Notes: generated by a model not told the origin, from the sequence alone. Shown: positions 9,381 through 17,330, counted from the first letter of the stretch. The stretch: 62,449 bases of DNA from Lawsonibacter sp900766145 (GCF_030372275.1 NZ_JAUDDJ010000015.1), one strand, 5' to 3'. Program-made: numbers and translations.

Positions 9381-10835
9381 TTAGTCTGACCATCCGCTCT
9401 GGATCAGCTGGAAGGCCGATACCAGTTCCGTCTGGTCCATTCCGCAATCCCAGGAGGAGTTATAGAACGAAGCGGCATACACCGCGTTTTCCTCCTCCCG
9501 CAAGATGAAGCGGTTGGACGTGTTGGCCCGGTTGGTCTGACTGGTAAATTTGTAGATCACCAGGAAGGGGCTGGGATCTCCGCTCTCCTCCAGGTGGTAG
9601 AAAATCACGGCCCGCTGACCGCTGATGGCATCATAGCGGGAGATGGTGATGGAATCCTTCCAGCTGTCCGGAATGATCAGATACCATCCATCCGTCACAT
9701 TGTGGTAGGTGGTACACACCGCATTACGCTGGCCATTGTCATCGTACTGATACCAGTCGATCAGCCAGTAGTCGGAGGCAGTACTGTCCTCCTGTCCCGG
9801 CAGTGGGCTGGGCTGGGGCAGCTCCAGCACTCCGTCCCCGTTGACGTCGGCAGGCTCCAGGTCCACATAGCGGCTGAGCGTCTCCCGGCTGATGCCGGTC
9901 TCCGGCGCTAAGCTGATGTTGGTAAGCTCACCCTGCTGGTAGGAGATCACGTCCACCACATGGCTGCCATCCGACAGCTCCGAGGAGACATACAGCGCTC
10001 TCACCGGCGGATCGCCGTTGATGAAGTTCTGTTCCACTCCGCCGCGGCCTACGCTCACCACTCCGGTGGACAGCGGCGCACTGTCCAGCTTCTGGAAAGT
10101 GCTGTCCTTCCAGCCGTACACGTCTACCCCGCTGTTGGTCAGCGAGGGATCGATGCGCACAATGGCCACTTCGGTTCGGGTGTCCTGGTCGATATCGGTG
10201 AGGATATAGTCTCCATAGGCGGTGGTCATCCATTCGGTGCCCCGCAGATCATCTTTCTGCACGGAGGTGGTTGCGTTTTTACTGGCATCCGCCGCAGAGT
10301 TGGCCATTTGCAGCCGGGTGCGGCTCATGGGGGCTTCCACCGAGTATACACCAAGTAAATAGGCCCCGGTACTCATCTGCCAGCTGACCACCACTTCTTT
10401 TAATCCGCTGCCGTCCAGATCGGCATAGTCCACCCGGTAGATGGCGGAGCCGTCCCCCTCCAGCATGGCGCTGACGGTGTAAGTTTCGTCCTCTCCTTTG
10501 GTGAAAAAGTAGATCTTCTGGGGTTTCTCTGCCCCCGGGACCCGGAAAAAGGTGACGGCGGTCTCCCGCTGGCCATCGCCATCCATATCCTGCAGCTGAA
10601 TCAGCGCGGTATTATCGCCGGAGAGAACCGAGGTATCATCCACCTCGACTCCATATTCCTGGGCCAGGCTATCCTTGACTTCCCGAATCTTCTGGGTCAG
10701 ATTTTCGTAATCCGCAGAGCGCTCCGGGCTCTGATAGAGTTCCTCCGGAGAGCGGAAAAAGCAGCCCGACAGCACCAGTACCAGCGCCATCAGCATGGCA
10801 GCCAGCACGCCTGTGGAAATCCATCTGTTCTTCAC
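9381..10835 (-). CDS. Secreted lipoprotein with Asp-rich calcium-type repeats
   Basis: Predicted lipoprotein of about 484 residues: basic start, hydrophobic stretch and lipobox LVLSGCF with the lipidated cysteine near residue 25. At least four DxDxDG-like loops (DMDGDGQRE, DLDGSGLKE, DIDQDTRTE, DVNGDGVLE) suggest a beta-propeller of FG-GAP/VCBS character. GTG at 10835 is chosen because AGGAG is eight bases upstream; another GTG at 10844 sits on the ribosome site. It leads directly into the response regulator and kinase genes, so it may feed or receive their signal. No specific family name is recognised. Confidence 0.75.
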   Translation of the reverse strand: MKNRWISTGVLAAMLMALVLVLSGCFFRSPEELYQSPERSADYENLTQKIREVKDSLAQEYGVEVDDTSVLSGDNTALIQLQDMDGDGQRETAVTFFRVPGAEKPQKIYFFTKGEDETYTVSAMLEGDGSAIYRVDYADLDGSGLKEVVVSWQMSTGAYLLGVYSVEAPMSRTRLQMANSAADASKNATTSVQKDDLRGTEWMTTAYGDYILTDIDQDTRTEVAIVRIDPSLTNSGVDVYGWKDSTFQKLDSAPLSTGVVSVGRGGVEQNFINGDPPVRALYVSSELSDGSHVVDVISYQQGELTNISLAPETGISRETLSRYVDLEPADVNGDGVLELPQPSPLPGQEDSTASDYWLIDWYQYDDNGQRNAVCTTYHNVTDGWYLIIPDSWKDSITISRYDAISGQRAVIFYHLEESGDPSPFLVIYKFTSQTNRANTSNRFILREEENAVYAASFYNSSWDCGMDQTELVSAFQLIQSGWSD

Positions 10836-11023
10836 GGCCCGCACTCCTTTCTCTCATCCGCTTTGCGGCCTTGGTTCCATAAAAGTCCTGTTTATCATCA
10901 TACCATAAAAGGAAAGAAAAGAATATGGATTTTTCGAAAAATTCCAGGTTCTTTTCCGGCATTATCACGAAAAGCAGGCGCGCAGCGACAAAACTATGCC
11001 GCCGCGCGCCTGGCGCAAACATA

Positions 11024-12952
11024 TCAGGATGCCTGGGGCAGAGTGACCATGGCTTTAAACAGGTCTCCGTCCACCACCAGCTCAAAGGTACCTCCCTGCA
11101 GCTCAGTCAAGCTTCGGGCAATGGACAGTCCCAGTCCGGAACCCTCCGTGGTTCGCGAGGTATCGCCCCGGACAAAGCGCTCCATCAGCCGCTCCGCCGG
11201 AATATTCAGCGCCTCCCGGGACACATTCTTGACCGCCAACGTGACACTTCCCTTGCCCCGGATCAGTTCCACATAGATTCGCGTGCCCTCCAGAGCATAC
11301 TTGGTACAGTTGCCCAGCAGGTTATCAATGACCCGCCACAGGTGGCGCCCGTCGGCGTAGACGTAGCTCTCCCCCTCCGGCTCGGTGCATACCACCGTCA
11401 GATGGCGCTCCTCCAGCTTCTCCTCGTACTCTCCCAGCGCCTGGCTGAGCAGCTGGTTCATACCGATCCGCTCCCGGTTCACCGACAGGGCTCCGGTGGA
11501 CGCCTTAGACGCCTCCACCAGGTCCTCCGTCAGCTTTTTGAGCCTCTGGGACTTTCGGTCCAGCACCTCGATATACTCCTGGGCCTTGGGATCGGTCTGC
11601 TGGGTGGCTTTCAGGAGATTTACATAGTTGATGATGGAGGTCAGCGGCGTTTTCAGGTCATGGGATACGTTAGTGATAAGCTCCGCCTTGAAGCGCTCGC
11701 TCTTCATTTTCTCATCCACCGCGCTGTTCAGGCCGCTGGAGATGTTGTTCAGTGACTCCGCATGGCGCTTAAGCTCGCCGGGCAGGCGGGTGGTATCAAT
11801 TTTATGATTCACATTGCCCGCGGCAATCACATCGGTCCCCTTCCGGATCCGGCGAAATCCCGCCGACCACCAGCACACGATGACCAACACCACCACGTTC
11901 ACCACCATGCCGGGCAGTGGGCGGTAATAATACAGCGGCTCCCAGTAGTCCGCAAAAAAGATCACGCCCAGATAGGCGAGAAAGGCCAGGGTGCTTTTCC
12001 ACGTAATGGGCAGGGTCTTCATAAAGTAAGCTGCACTGGTCCACAGAAAGACAGCCAGCCGAAGCACCAGCGTGGTATGGACCAGAATATGGGCTTTACA
12101 GCGCACTGTGACGGTACGCAGCACCAGGGCTGCCACAGCTGCACCGCCCACTGCAATCATCCCAACCAGAGGGATGCTCTTGCGAACTGCCGCATCTCCA
12201 TAATCCCACCAGTTCCACCAGGCGTCAGAAACTCCTCCCAAAAAATACATTTCCATAATCAGGACTGTTCCCAGCAGGAGAAGGTAGGCCTCCAAGGGGA
12301 TGTGCTCCTGCCAGGTGACAGCAACTCCCTCCTGCCCCGGCTTGTGACCAGACCCCCAAAGGGCAAACAGAAAGAGTCCCGCTGCAATTGCGCTCAAGAT
12401 AATGGTCTGGCCCATGTACAGGTCCAAATTGGCCTGATCTTCCAGAAACTCTTTCTGCACGAAATAGAATTCATCCTCGACGCCGGTCTGGTCCATGGTC
12501 TCCATGGGCAGGACCCCATAGAGGAGTTCTCCCCCTTGTTCCAGCTCTATGATATAAACAGCCTCCACCTGCTGCTCCAGAGTCCCCAAGCTTTCATCCA
12601 GGTTGGACGCGATCACTTCGCTTCCATTCTCCGAAAAAACCTGGTATCGGAAGTTGGTGTTGGCCCGGTCCAGTTTTTCTTCTGTCTGCTTTACCTCGCT
12701 GCGGTAGACCTGCTCCGTCTCAAAATCCAAAACGCCCGTCAGTGCATTCTGGTAGTCCACATAGACCTTCACCCGGCCCACGTAGTCATCCAGCACCCTG
12801 GAAAATCTTCCTGTATCCTGGGGTATACTGTCGTTAGCGCAGGACAAAGCCAGAATCATTTTCTGCCCGGACACGGCACAGCCCCATACCGCCAGCAGGA
12901 ACAATACCCAGGCGGCCAGACGGATCAGCAGGTTTTCCTGCACCTTCCGCAC
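11024..12952 (-). CDS. Multi-pass sensor histidine kinase
   Basis: Sensor kinase of 642 residues with an unusual membrane part: one N-terminal segment (about 10-35), an extracellular domain to about 180, then six or so further hydrophobic segments to about 362. A HAMP-like linker is followed by the phosphoacceptor H431 in ITNVSHDLKTPLTSIINY and a complete ATP-binding domain ending GSGLGLSIARSLTELQGG. GTG start abuts the stop of the upstream response regulator, and that gene's last codons contain the ribosome site (GGGAGG), so the pair is translationally coupled. The C-terminal kinase resembles VanS-type enzymes; the ligand is unknown. Confidence 0.9.
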   Translation of the reverse strand: MRKVQENLLIRLAAWVLFLLAVWGCAVSGQKMILALSCANDSIPQDTGRFSRVLDDYVGRVKVYVDYQNALTGVLDFETEQVYRSEVKQTEEKLDRANTNFRYQVFSENGSEVIASNLDESLGTLEQQVEAVYIIELEQGGELLYGVLPMETMDQTGVEDEFYFVQKEFLEDQANLDLYMGQTIILSAIAAGLFLFALWGSGHKPGQEGVAVTWQEHIPLEAYLLLLGTVLIMEMYFLGGVSDAWWNWWDYGDAAVRKSIPLVGMIAVGGAAVAALVLRTVTVRCKAHILVHTTLVLRLAVFLWTSAAYFMKTLPITWKSTLAFLAYLGVIFFADYWEPLYYYRPLPGMVVNVVVLVIVCWWSAGFRRIRKGTDVIAAGNVNHKIDTTRLPGELKRHAESLNNISSGLNSAVDEKMKSERFKAELITNVSHDLKTPLTSIINYVNLLKATQQTDPKAQEYIEVLDRKSQRLKKLTEDLVEASKASTGALSVNRERIGMNQLLSQALGEYEEKLEERHLTVVCTEPEGESYVYADGRHLWRVIDNLLGNCTKYALEGTRIYVELIRGKGSVTLAVKNVSREALNIPAERLMERFVRGDTSRTTEGSGLGLSIARSLTELQGGTFELVVDGDLFKAMVTLPQAS

Positions 12953-13648
12953 TTAAATACCTCCCTTGTCCATCTTATAGCCCAGACCCCAGACCACCTT
13001 GAGGTACCGGGGCTCGGCAGGGTTGATCTCAATTTTCTCCCGCAGGTGCCGGATGTGGACGGCCACCGTGTTTTCCGAGCCGTAGGCGGGATCGTTCCAC
13101 ACCTGCTCATAGATCTGGGCCGAGGAAAAGACCTGGCCAGGATGGGTCATGAGCAGCTTCAAAATGTTATATTCAATGGGGGTAAGGGATACGGGCTCCC
13201 CGTCCACCGTCACCAGCTTGGCCCCGTCGTCCAGCGAGATGGGACCGACGCTCAAAAGCCCCGGCGCCTTCTCCGCTCCGCCCAGGGCGGTATAACGTCG
13301 CAGCTGGCTCTTCACCCGGGCAATGACCTCCAGCGGGTTAAAGGGCTTGGTAATATAGTCGTCCGCACCAATATTCAGGCCCAGAATCTTGTCGTTGTCC
13401 TCGCTTTTTGCCGTCAGCAGGATAATGGGCACATTGCTCCCCTCCCGCAGCTTGGCGGTGGCGCGGATTCCGTCCAGTTCCGGCATCATAATATCCATCA
13501 GAATCAGGTGGATCTCATTTTGCTCCACCGCCCGCAGAGCTTCATTTCCGTTATATGCCTTGACAGTCTTATATCCTTCGCTGCTCAGATAGATATCCAG
13601 GGCGGAAACGATATCTTTGTCATCATCACAGATCAAAATGGTGTGCAT
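12953..13648 (-). CDS. Response regulator transcription factor (VanR/OmpR-like)
   Basis: Response regulator of 231 residues. Receiver domain begins MHTILICDDDKDIVSALD, with the phosphoacceptor aspartate in IHLILMDIMMPELDGI and lysine in DDYITKPFNPLEV. The C-terminal winged helix ends LKVVWGLGYKMDKGGI. It is first in a two-gene operon with the kinase at 11024-12952. The upstream 180 bases separate it from a divergent tRNA promoter at 13784-13812. Confidence 0.93.
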   Translation of the reverse strand: MHTILICDDDKDIVSALDIYLSSEGYKTVKAYNGNEALRAVEQNEIHLILMDIMMPELDGIRATAKLREGSNVPIILLTAKSEDNDKILGLNIGADDYITKPFNPLEVIARVKSQLRRYTALGGAEKAPGLLSVGPISLDDGAKLVTVDGEPVSLTPIEYNILKLLMTHPGQVFSSAQIYEQVWNDPAYGSENTVAVHIRHLREKIEINPAEPRYLKVVWGLGYKMDKGGI

Positions 13649-13783
13649 GCTGTCCTTCTCCTTTACAAATGTTCTCTCACTGGTAGCATAGCACAGTCCT
13701 TTTAAGATGCAAGGCTTAAAATCTTAAGAACCGCTAAATTTTCTTCCATTTCCCCTGCCAAAGCCTGGATTTCCATTTTACTC

Positions 13784-13812
13784 TTGCAAATCGGGGTAAA
13801 TTCATGTATAAT
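13784..13812 (+). promoter_or_regulatory. Sigma-A promoter of the split tRNA-Leu(CAA)
   Basis: TTGCAA at 13784-13789, 17-base spacer, TATAAT at 13807-13812. The 5' half of the disrupted tRNA-Leu begins 14 bases after the -10 box. The promoter lies outside the integrated element and would transcribe through the 5' half into the element's own tRNA-Leu at 14015. Confidence 0.8.
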
Positions 13813-13825
13813 ACAAAAAGCCTTT

Positions 13826-13866
13826 GCCGGTGTGATGGAATTGGTAGACGTAGTGGACTCAAAATC
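13826..13866 (+). pseudogene. 5' half of chromosomal tRNA-Leu(CAA), cut in the anticodon loop
   Basis: Acceptor strand GCCGGTG, a D-arm and the 5' strand of the anticodon stem (GTGGA) plus loop CTCAAAA are present, but no T-arm follows. The matching 3' half is at 17274-17329. Joined at the shared ACTCAAAATC, the halves give an 87-base class II tRNA. It has a perfect anticodon stem (GTGGA/TCCAC), acceptor stem (GCCGGTG/CACCGGC) and T-arm, with encoded CCA. So this gene was interrupted by insertion rather than simply decayed. Confidence 0.88.
13857..13866. repeat. Left core site (attL-type) of the tRNA-Leu element
   Basis: Ten-base ACTCAAAATC, the anticodon loop with flanking stem bases. It is repeated at 17274-17283 on the other side of the element, and again in the element's own tRNA at 14046-14055. 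This is the presumed crossover region of a tyrosine recombinase. Confidence 0.75.
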
Positions 13867-13954
13867 TACTTCGTAGAATGTTGGGTGCCCTGGCAAAAAC
13901 CTTGATAAATCGGCACTTTTACAACTTCATATTTTCATTTGGTTTTAATATCCC

Positions 13955-13990
13955 TCCCGCACATCCCTCCAAAATCTGAGATGTGCGGGA
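13955..13990. repeat. Inverted repeat at the element's left end
   Basis: TCCCGCACATC at 13955-13965 and its exact reverse complement at 13980-13990, with a 14-base loop. A related CCCGCAC/CCCGCA stretch is found near the right end at about 17061-17085. This could be a recombinase arm site or the end of the upstream transcript; there is no T-run, so a terminator is unlikely. Confidence 0.55.
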
Positions 13991-14014
13991 CACAAGGGAA
14001 ATTAAAATATAAAT

Positions 14015-14099
14015 GCCGGTGTGTCGGAATTGGCAGACGACCGCGACTCAAAATCGTGTGGAGAAATCCGTGTGGGTTCGAGTCCCACCACCGGCACCA
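14015..14099 (+). tRNA. tRNA-Leu(CAA), carried by the integrated element
   Basis: Complete class II tRNA of 85 bases with encoded CCA. Acceptor GCCGGTG/CACCGGC, anticodon stem CGCGA/TCGTG with loop CTCAAAA (anticodon CAA), and T-arm GTGGG TTCGAGT CCCAC. It differs from the disrupted chromosomal tRNA-Leu(CAA) at many positions, so it is not a recent duplicate; it appears to replace the gene that the insertion destroyed. No convincing promoter lies directly upstream, so transcription from 13784-13812 is likely. Confidence 0.93.
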
Positions 14100-14107
14100 G
14101 AATTTTC

Positions 14108-14137
14108 AGCCCTGAGCTTTACGGTTCAGGGCTTTTC
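14108..14137 (+). terminator. Terminator after element tRNA-Leu
   Basis: Stem AGCCCTGA / TTCAGGGCT followed by TTTTC, nine bases after the tRNA. Confidence 0.75.
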
Positions 14138-14328
14138 TATTGCCCAACGATCTGTACTCCGGTGTTCTCCGGGTAAAACGCAAGGATCGCATTTGCAGAC
14201 GAGACCTTGCTGCTGTAATCCAGGTGGGTGTAGATGTTGGAAGTCGTTCCAATATCACTGTGTCCCAGCCATTCCTGGATTTCCTTCAGACTGACGCCGT
14301 TTGCGTAAAGCAGGCTGGCACAGCTGTG
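14137..14328 (-). pseudogene. C-terminal remnant of tyrosine integrase
   Basis: About 63 codons of the end of a Tn916-type integrase, in frame to a TAG at 14137. Visible motifs are HSCASLLYANGVSLKEIQEW, LGHSDIGTTSNIYTHLDY with the catalytic histidine and tyrosine, and SSKVSSANAI. The upstream catalytic domain, including the first arginine and the H of HxxR, is missing: sequence 14329-14629 is unrelated and carries no gene. Same strand and family as the N-terminal piece at 14977-15603, so both are probably parts of one gene. Confidence 0.8.
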
Positions 14329-14629
14329 CCCTTACGGTATAATTACGACAAACCGGAAAAGCCCCGTAGAATCAAGGGTTTTGAGGTTTTCAGTCTGGTT
14401 TTTCATCCTTTTCCAAACCGAAAAATCACGCTGAAATAAGTCGAATTATAGGGGGTGTTTCATTAACGACAAATGAATAGCAGAAAGGAACTCAAAGCCT
14501 TTTGATTTCAAACACAGCAGAATATTGGATTTAGGCGAAGCCGTCACTTGTTTCGAGTGGCGGCTTTTGTCATTTCCAGGACTGCTGTGCAGGCACATGA
14601 CAACACCAATCAGAAATGAGGTGAAGTCA

Positions 14630-15013
14630 TTGAACACGCAAATCATCGCCATTGCCAACCAAAAAGGCGGCGTTGGCAAGACAACCACCTGTGCGAACCT
14701 GGGGATCGGGTTGGCACAGGCCGGGAAGAAAGTGCTGCTGATCGACGGGGACCCGCAAGGCAGCCTGACCATCAGCCTGGGCCACCCCCAGCCGGACAAG
14801 CTGCCCTTTACCCTGTCCGACGCGATGGGCCGTATCCTGATGGACGAGCCGCTGCGCCCCGGCGAGGGTATCCTGCACCACCCGGAGGGCGTTGACCTGA
14901 TGCCCGCTGACATCCAGCTCTCCGGCATGGAGGTCTCCCTGGTGAACGCCATGAGCCGTGAGACCATCCTGCGGCAGTATGGGATGATGCTTCTTCTGAT
15001 AGACATAGAGTAA
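14630..15013 (+). pseudogene. Truncated inverted copy of parA
   Basis: Starts at a TTG with GAGGTG upstream. The first 117 codons closely match the complete ParA at 15868-16626, including the Walker motif KGGVGKTTT, but on the opposite strand. At 14977-14980 the frame switches into reversed integrase sequence and ends after ten foreign residues. The four bases GTAT at the joint occur in both parents. Differences from the intact copy (GDPQGSLTIS versus ADPQASLTIS) show that the copies have diverged or had separate sources. It is not expected to be functional. Confidence 0.85.
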
Positions 15014-15603
15014 GAGGCATACGTTGTGACCTCCAAACTGTTCTTCATCATCTCCAGCCATTCCTCAAGGAAATCTGTAAACAGAATCGGCGCTTCATCT
15101 GCACAGGGATTGACTTGGGCCATGATGTTTTCCCTGATCCATTCCAGATCGACCGCATACTGAAAGGCCGTAACGATGACCTCATGGTACAGCAGCAGCT
15201 CGTTTGCAGTTGCTTCATTCTGCTGGCGCTCATGGCGGTAGAAATTTTCCAAATCTCTTGCCGTCATTTTTAAGAGGGCTATCGGATGCTCCTGGAAATA
15301 AGGCACGATGTAGTTTTTTACGTCGTAGGCATACTCAGCATAGGTGCTGGTGCCAAGCGTCACAGCCTTGTCTTTGAGCCATTTAGAGAGGAAGTCCGTG
15401 AAAAGCATATCCGCATTTTCCATAAGGTTGTCCGGGTTAAATTCCTTGCGCGTTTTGAGTAGCATTGCCTCCGCTCGCTTCTTATTGCCTTTGACAGGCA
15501 GCCCGGTACTGATGGATTTGCCTTTGCGTTTTCCATCCTTGCCTTTCCAGCTCAAGATCATTTGATAGTAACCATTTTGTTCTCTCAGGTGTCCTGCTAC
15601 CAT
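14977..15603 (-). pseudogene. N-terminal part of tyrosine integrase with doubled core-binding segment
   Basis: About 209 codons of a Tn916/ICE-type integrase. Residues 1-55 form the AP2-like arm-binding domain (GYYQMILSWKGKDGKRKGKS). A core-binding (SAM-like) segment starting LFTDFLSKWLKDKA lies near 67, and a second related start LFTDFLEEWLEMMK lies near 174. At 14977 the frame enters antisense parA and runs on meaninglessly to 14446. The catalytic domain is absent, so the protein cannot recombine DNA. The doubled segment suggests recombination between two integrase genes. Confidence 0.82.
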
Positions 15604-15692
15604 TGTTTTCCTCCTTCCAAGCAGTAGCTGTATTCACCCGCTGTTGACACTTATATCGTAGCAGTTGCGGAAGAATGCGGCAAGGATACAGA

Positions 15693-15878
15693 TTAACTTC
15701 GTCCGGTAACGTGCAGGTAATTGAAAATATGTAATTTAGGAATTTTATAGGTTCGTCCCACCTTGAAGTGTTCAATGCAGTTTTTCTTCAGCAGACGGTA
15801 GGCCGATTTTTCACTGATTCCTAACATTTGGCTCATCTGGTTGACGTTTACTACGTCAGGGTATTCCTTAAAGATCAT
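15693..15878 (-). CDS. Small helix-turn-helix DNA-binding protein
   Basis: 61 residues; the ATG at 15878 is chosen because homology begins there, while a longer frame only reads shadow sequence. NVNQMSQMLGISEKSAYRLL is a helix-turn-helix, followed by HFKVGRTYKIPKLHIFNYL, the wing typical of excisionase/MerR-like proteins of integrative elements. Its start overlaps the end of parA by 11 bases. It may be an excisionase or regulator; the usual xis position before int suits it, since the integrase piece begins 90 bases downstream. Confidence 0.72.
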   Translation of the reverse strand: MIFKEYPDVVNVNQMSQMLGISEKSAYRLLKKNCIEHFKVGRTYKIPKLHIFNYLHVTGRS

Positions 15879-16626
15879 AGGCTTCGGCCACCTTGCCGCC
15901 GGGGTCGTGAGCATAGATGCTCTTGCCCTCGGCGCTGGTCTCCTTGGCCCGGACCGAGTGGGGTATCTCGGTGCCGAACACCTTGATTTTGCTGCCGTAG
16001 GTCTCCCGCAGCAGGGCGGCGATCTCTTTGGCAAAGTTGGTGCGGTTGTCCACCATCGTCAGCAGGATGCCGTCAATCTGGAGCTTGGGGTTCAGCTGCC
16101 GTTTGACCTTGCTGATGGTGGACAGCAGCTGCTCCAGGCCCTTGGCGGGCAGATACTCCGCCTGAACGGGGACTATGATCCTGTTGGCGGCGGCCAGCGC
16201 GTTGACCGTGAGCATACCCAGAGAGGGCTGGCAGTCAATCAGGATATGGGAATACTGTCCCTTGAGCGTGTCCAGATACTGCCGCAGGATGGTCTCCCGG
16301 CTCATAGCGTTCACCAGCGACACTTCCATGCCAGACAGCTGGATGTCGGCGGGCATCAGGTCCACGCCCTCCGGGTGGTGCAGGATGCCCTCACCGGGTT
16401 TGATCGGTTCATCCATCAGGATGCGGCCCATTGCATCCGAGAGGGTGAAGGGCAGCTTGTCCGGCTGCGGGTTGCCCAGGCTGATGGTCAGGCTGGCTTG
16501 GGGGTCAGCGTCCACCAGCAGCACTTTCTTTCCGGCCTGGGCCAGCCCGATGCCTAAGTTGGCGCAGGTAGTCGTTTTGCCGACGCCGCCCTTCTGGTTG
16601 GCGACGGCGATGATTTGCGTGTTCAT
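15868..16626 (-). CDS. parA: ParA-family ATPase of the integrated element
   Basis: ParA/MinD-type ATPase of 252 residues, as used in partition of plasmids and integrative elements. Walker A is KGGVGKTTT at about 12-20, with DADPQASLT (switch I) and ILIDCQPSLGMLTVNAL (switch II) following. The protein ends abruptly at GGKVAEAYDL; relatives normally go on 15-30 residues past AEAY, so the 3' end has probably been cut and joined to the next gene. Good ribosome site GGGAGGTGA. No parB remains. Confidence 0.9.
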   Translation of the reverse strand: MNTQIIAVANQKGGVGKTTTCANLGIGLAQAGKKVLLVDADPQASLTISLGNPQPDKLPFTLSDAMGRILMDEPIKPGEGILHHPEGVDLMPADIQLSGMEVSLVNAMSRETILRQYLDTLKGQYSHILIDCQPSLGMLTVNALAAANRIIVPVQAEYLPAKGLEQLLSTISKVKRQLNPKLQIDGILLTMVDNRTNFAKEIAALLRETYGSKIKVFGTEIPHSVRAKETSAEGKSIYAHDPGGKVAEAYDL

Positions 16627-16653
16627 AGATTATATTCACCTCCCGTATGGGCA

Positions 16654-16682
16654 TAAAAATAGGCACCCATTTCTGAGTGCCT
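16654..16682 (-). terminator. Terminator between small DNA-binding gene and parA
   Basis: On the minus strand AGGCACTC...GGGTGCCT is followed by ATTTTTA. It ends transcripts from 16711-16953 before the parA ribosome site. Confidence 0.7.
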
Positions 16683-16710
16683 TTCGATGCCGGTATGGAG
16701 AAGGGCAGGG

Positions 16711-16953
16711 CTAAACCTGGACCTTCAGTTGTTCCTTGTACTCCGCATAATGTTCGCTTAGAACATAGTCAATCACCCAATCCTTGGGGATTAGATAAGT
16801 CATGCGGATGTAATAATGTTTCACGCGATTTTCTCTCATCAGCTTCCGAGCGGTGCTGTCGCCTATCCCGCCTAACATCCCGCGAAACTGTGTAAGCGTC
16901 ACAACGCTGGGATAGTCTGCGAAAAGATTTTCGTAATATTTTCGGTTTTTCAT
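16711..16953 (-). CDS. Small DNA-binding protein (excisionase-like)
   Basis: 80 residues from the ATG at 16953, which has GGAGG ten bases upstream; a longer frame to 16983 lacks a site. MLGGIGDSTARKLMRENRVK reads as a helix-turn-helix and YYIRMTYLIPKDWVIDYVL as the wing, a pattern seen in small proteins of Tn916-like elements. It is followed by its own terminator. Function is likely DNA binding in recombination or regulation; partner unknown. Confidence 0.65.
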   Translation of the reverse strand: MKNRKYYENLFADYPSVVTLTQFRGMLGGIGDSTARKLMRENRVKHYYIRMTYLIPKDWVIDYVLSEHYAEYKEQLKVQV

Positions 16954-17273
16954 TGAGCATATTCCTCCAAAATGTATTGCCAACAGCGGGGAATATCTGC
17001 TACAATGATGTTAATTTCGCAGTGGCAGCGCCACTCGAATCATAATTAAGTTCGTGGGTATCCCGCACACATCCCTTCCGCATCCCGCAAACGGCTCAAA
17101 AACAGCTCCAAAGCGGTTAGAATTTGGGTGGCTGGGAAATGCCCGGTTTTTAAGGCTTTTGTTCTGGAAATGCCGATTTTATCAGTATTTCAGCGGTTTT
17201 TGACCCCTCAGTAGGTGTCCGAGAAGTCCAGTTGGTTCCACTAGAGGGTAGCAGGTTCGGGATTGTCCCGAAA

Positions 17274-17329
17274 ACTCAAAATCCACCGCTGGCGACAGCG
17301 TACCGGTTCGAGTCCGGTCACCGGCACCA
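17274..17329 (+). pseudogene. 3' half of chromosomal tRNA-Leu(CAA)
   Basis: Begins with the shared core ACTCAAAATC and holds the 3' anticodon strand (TCCAC), the long variable arm (CGCTG GCGA CAGCG), T-arm (ACCGG TTCGAGT CCGGT), acceptor CACCGGC and ACCA. The upstream sequence cannot form the 5' half. It pairs perfectly with the piece at 13826-13866. It now has no promoter and cannot give a tRNA. Confidence 0.88.
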
Positions 17330-17330
17330 G

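Larger units (their letters stand above)
13867..17273. mobile_element. Decayed integrative element inserted in tRNA-Leu(CAA)
   Basis: About 3.4 kb between two ten-base cores. Contents in order: an inverted repeat, a complete tRNA-Leu(CAA), the C-terminal remnant of a tyrosine integrase, an inverted partial parA, the N-terminal part of the integrase, a small helix-turn-helix protein, parA, and another small DNA-binding protein. No conjugation or replication genes remain, and the integrase is broken, so the element cannot move on its own. The last 320 bases (16954-17273) hold no gene. Confidence 0.82.

Noticed and set aside
8666..9447. 260-residue version of the response regulator
   Set aside because: The extra 31 residues lie in the lipoprotein's coding end and lack a ribosome site; ATG at 9354 fits.
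14446..14976. C-terminal half of the 385-codon integrase frame
   Set aside because: It is antisense parA sequence read through after the 14977 joint, with no recombinase motifs.
14015..17329. The inner tRNA-Leu 5' half as the original partner of the 17274 3' half
   Set aside because: Its anticodon strand CGCGA does not pair with TCCAC, whereas GTGGA from 13826-13866 pairs perfectly.
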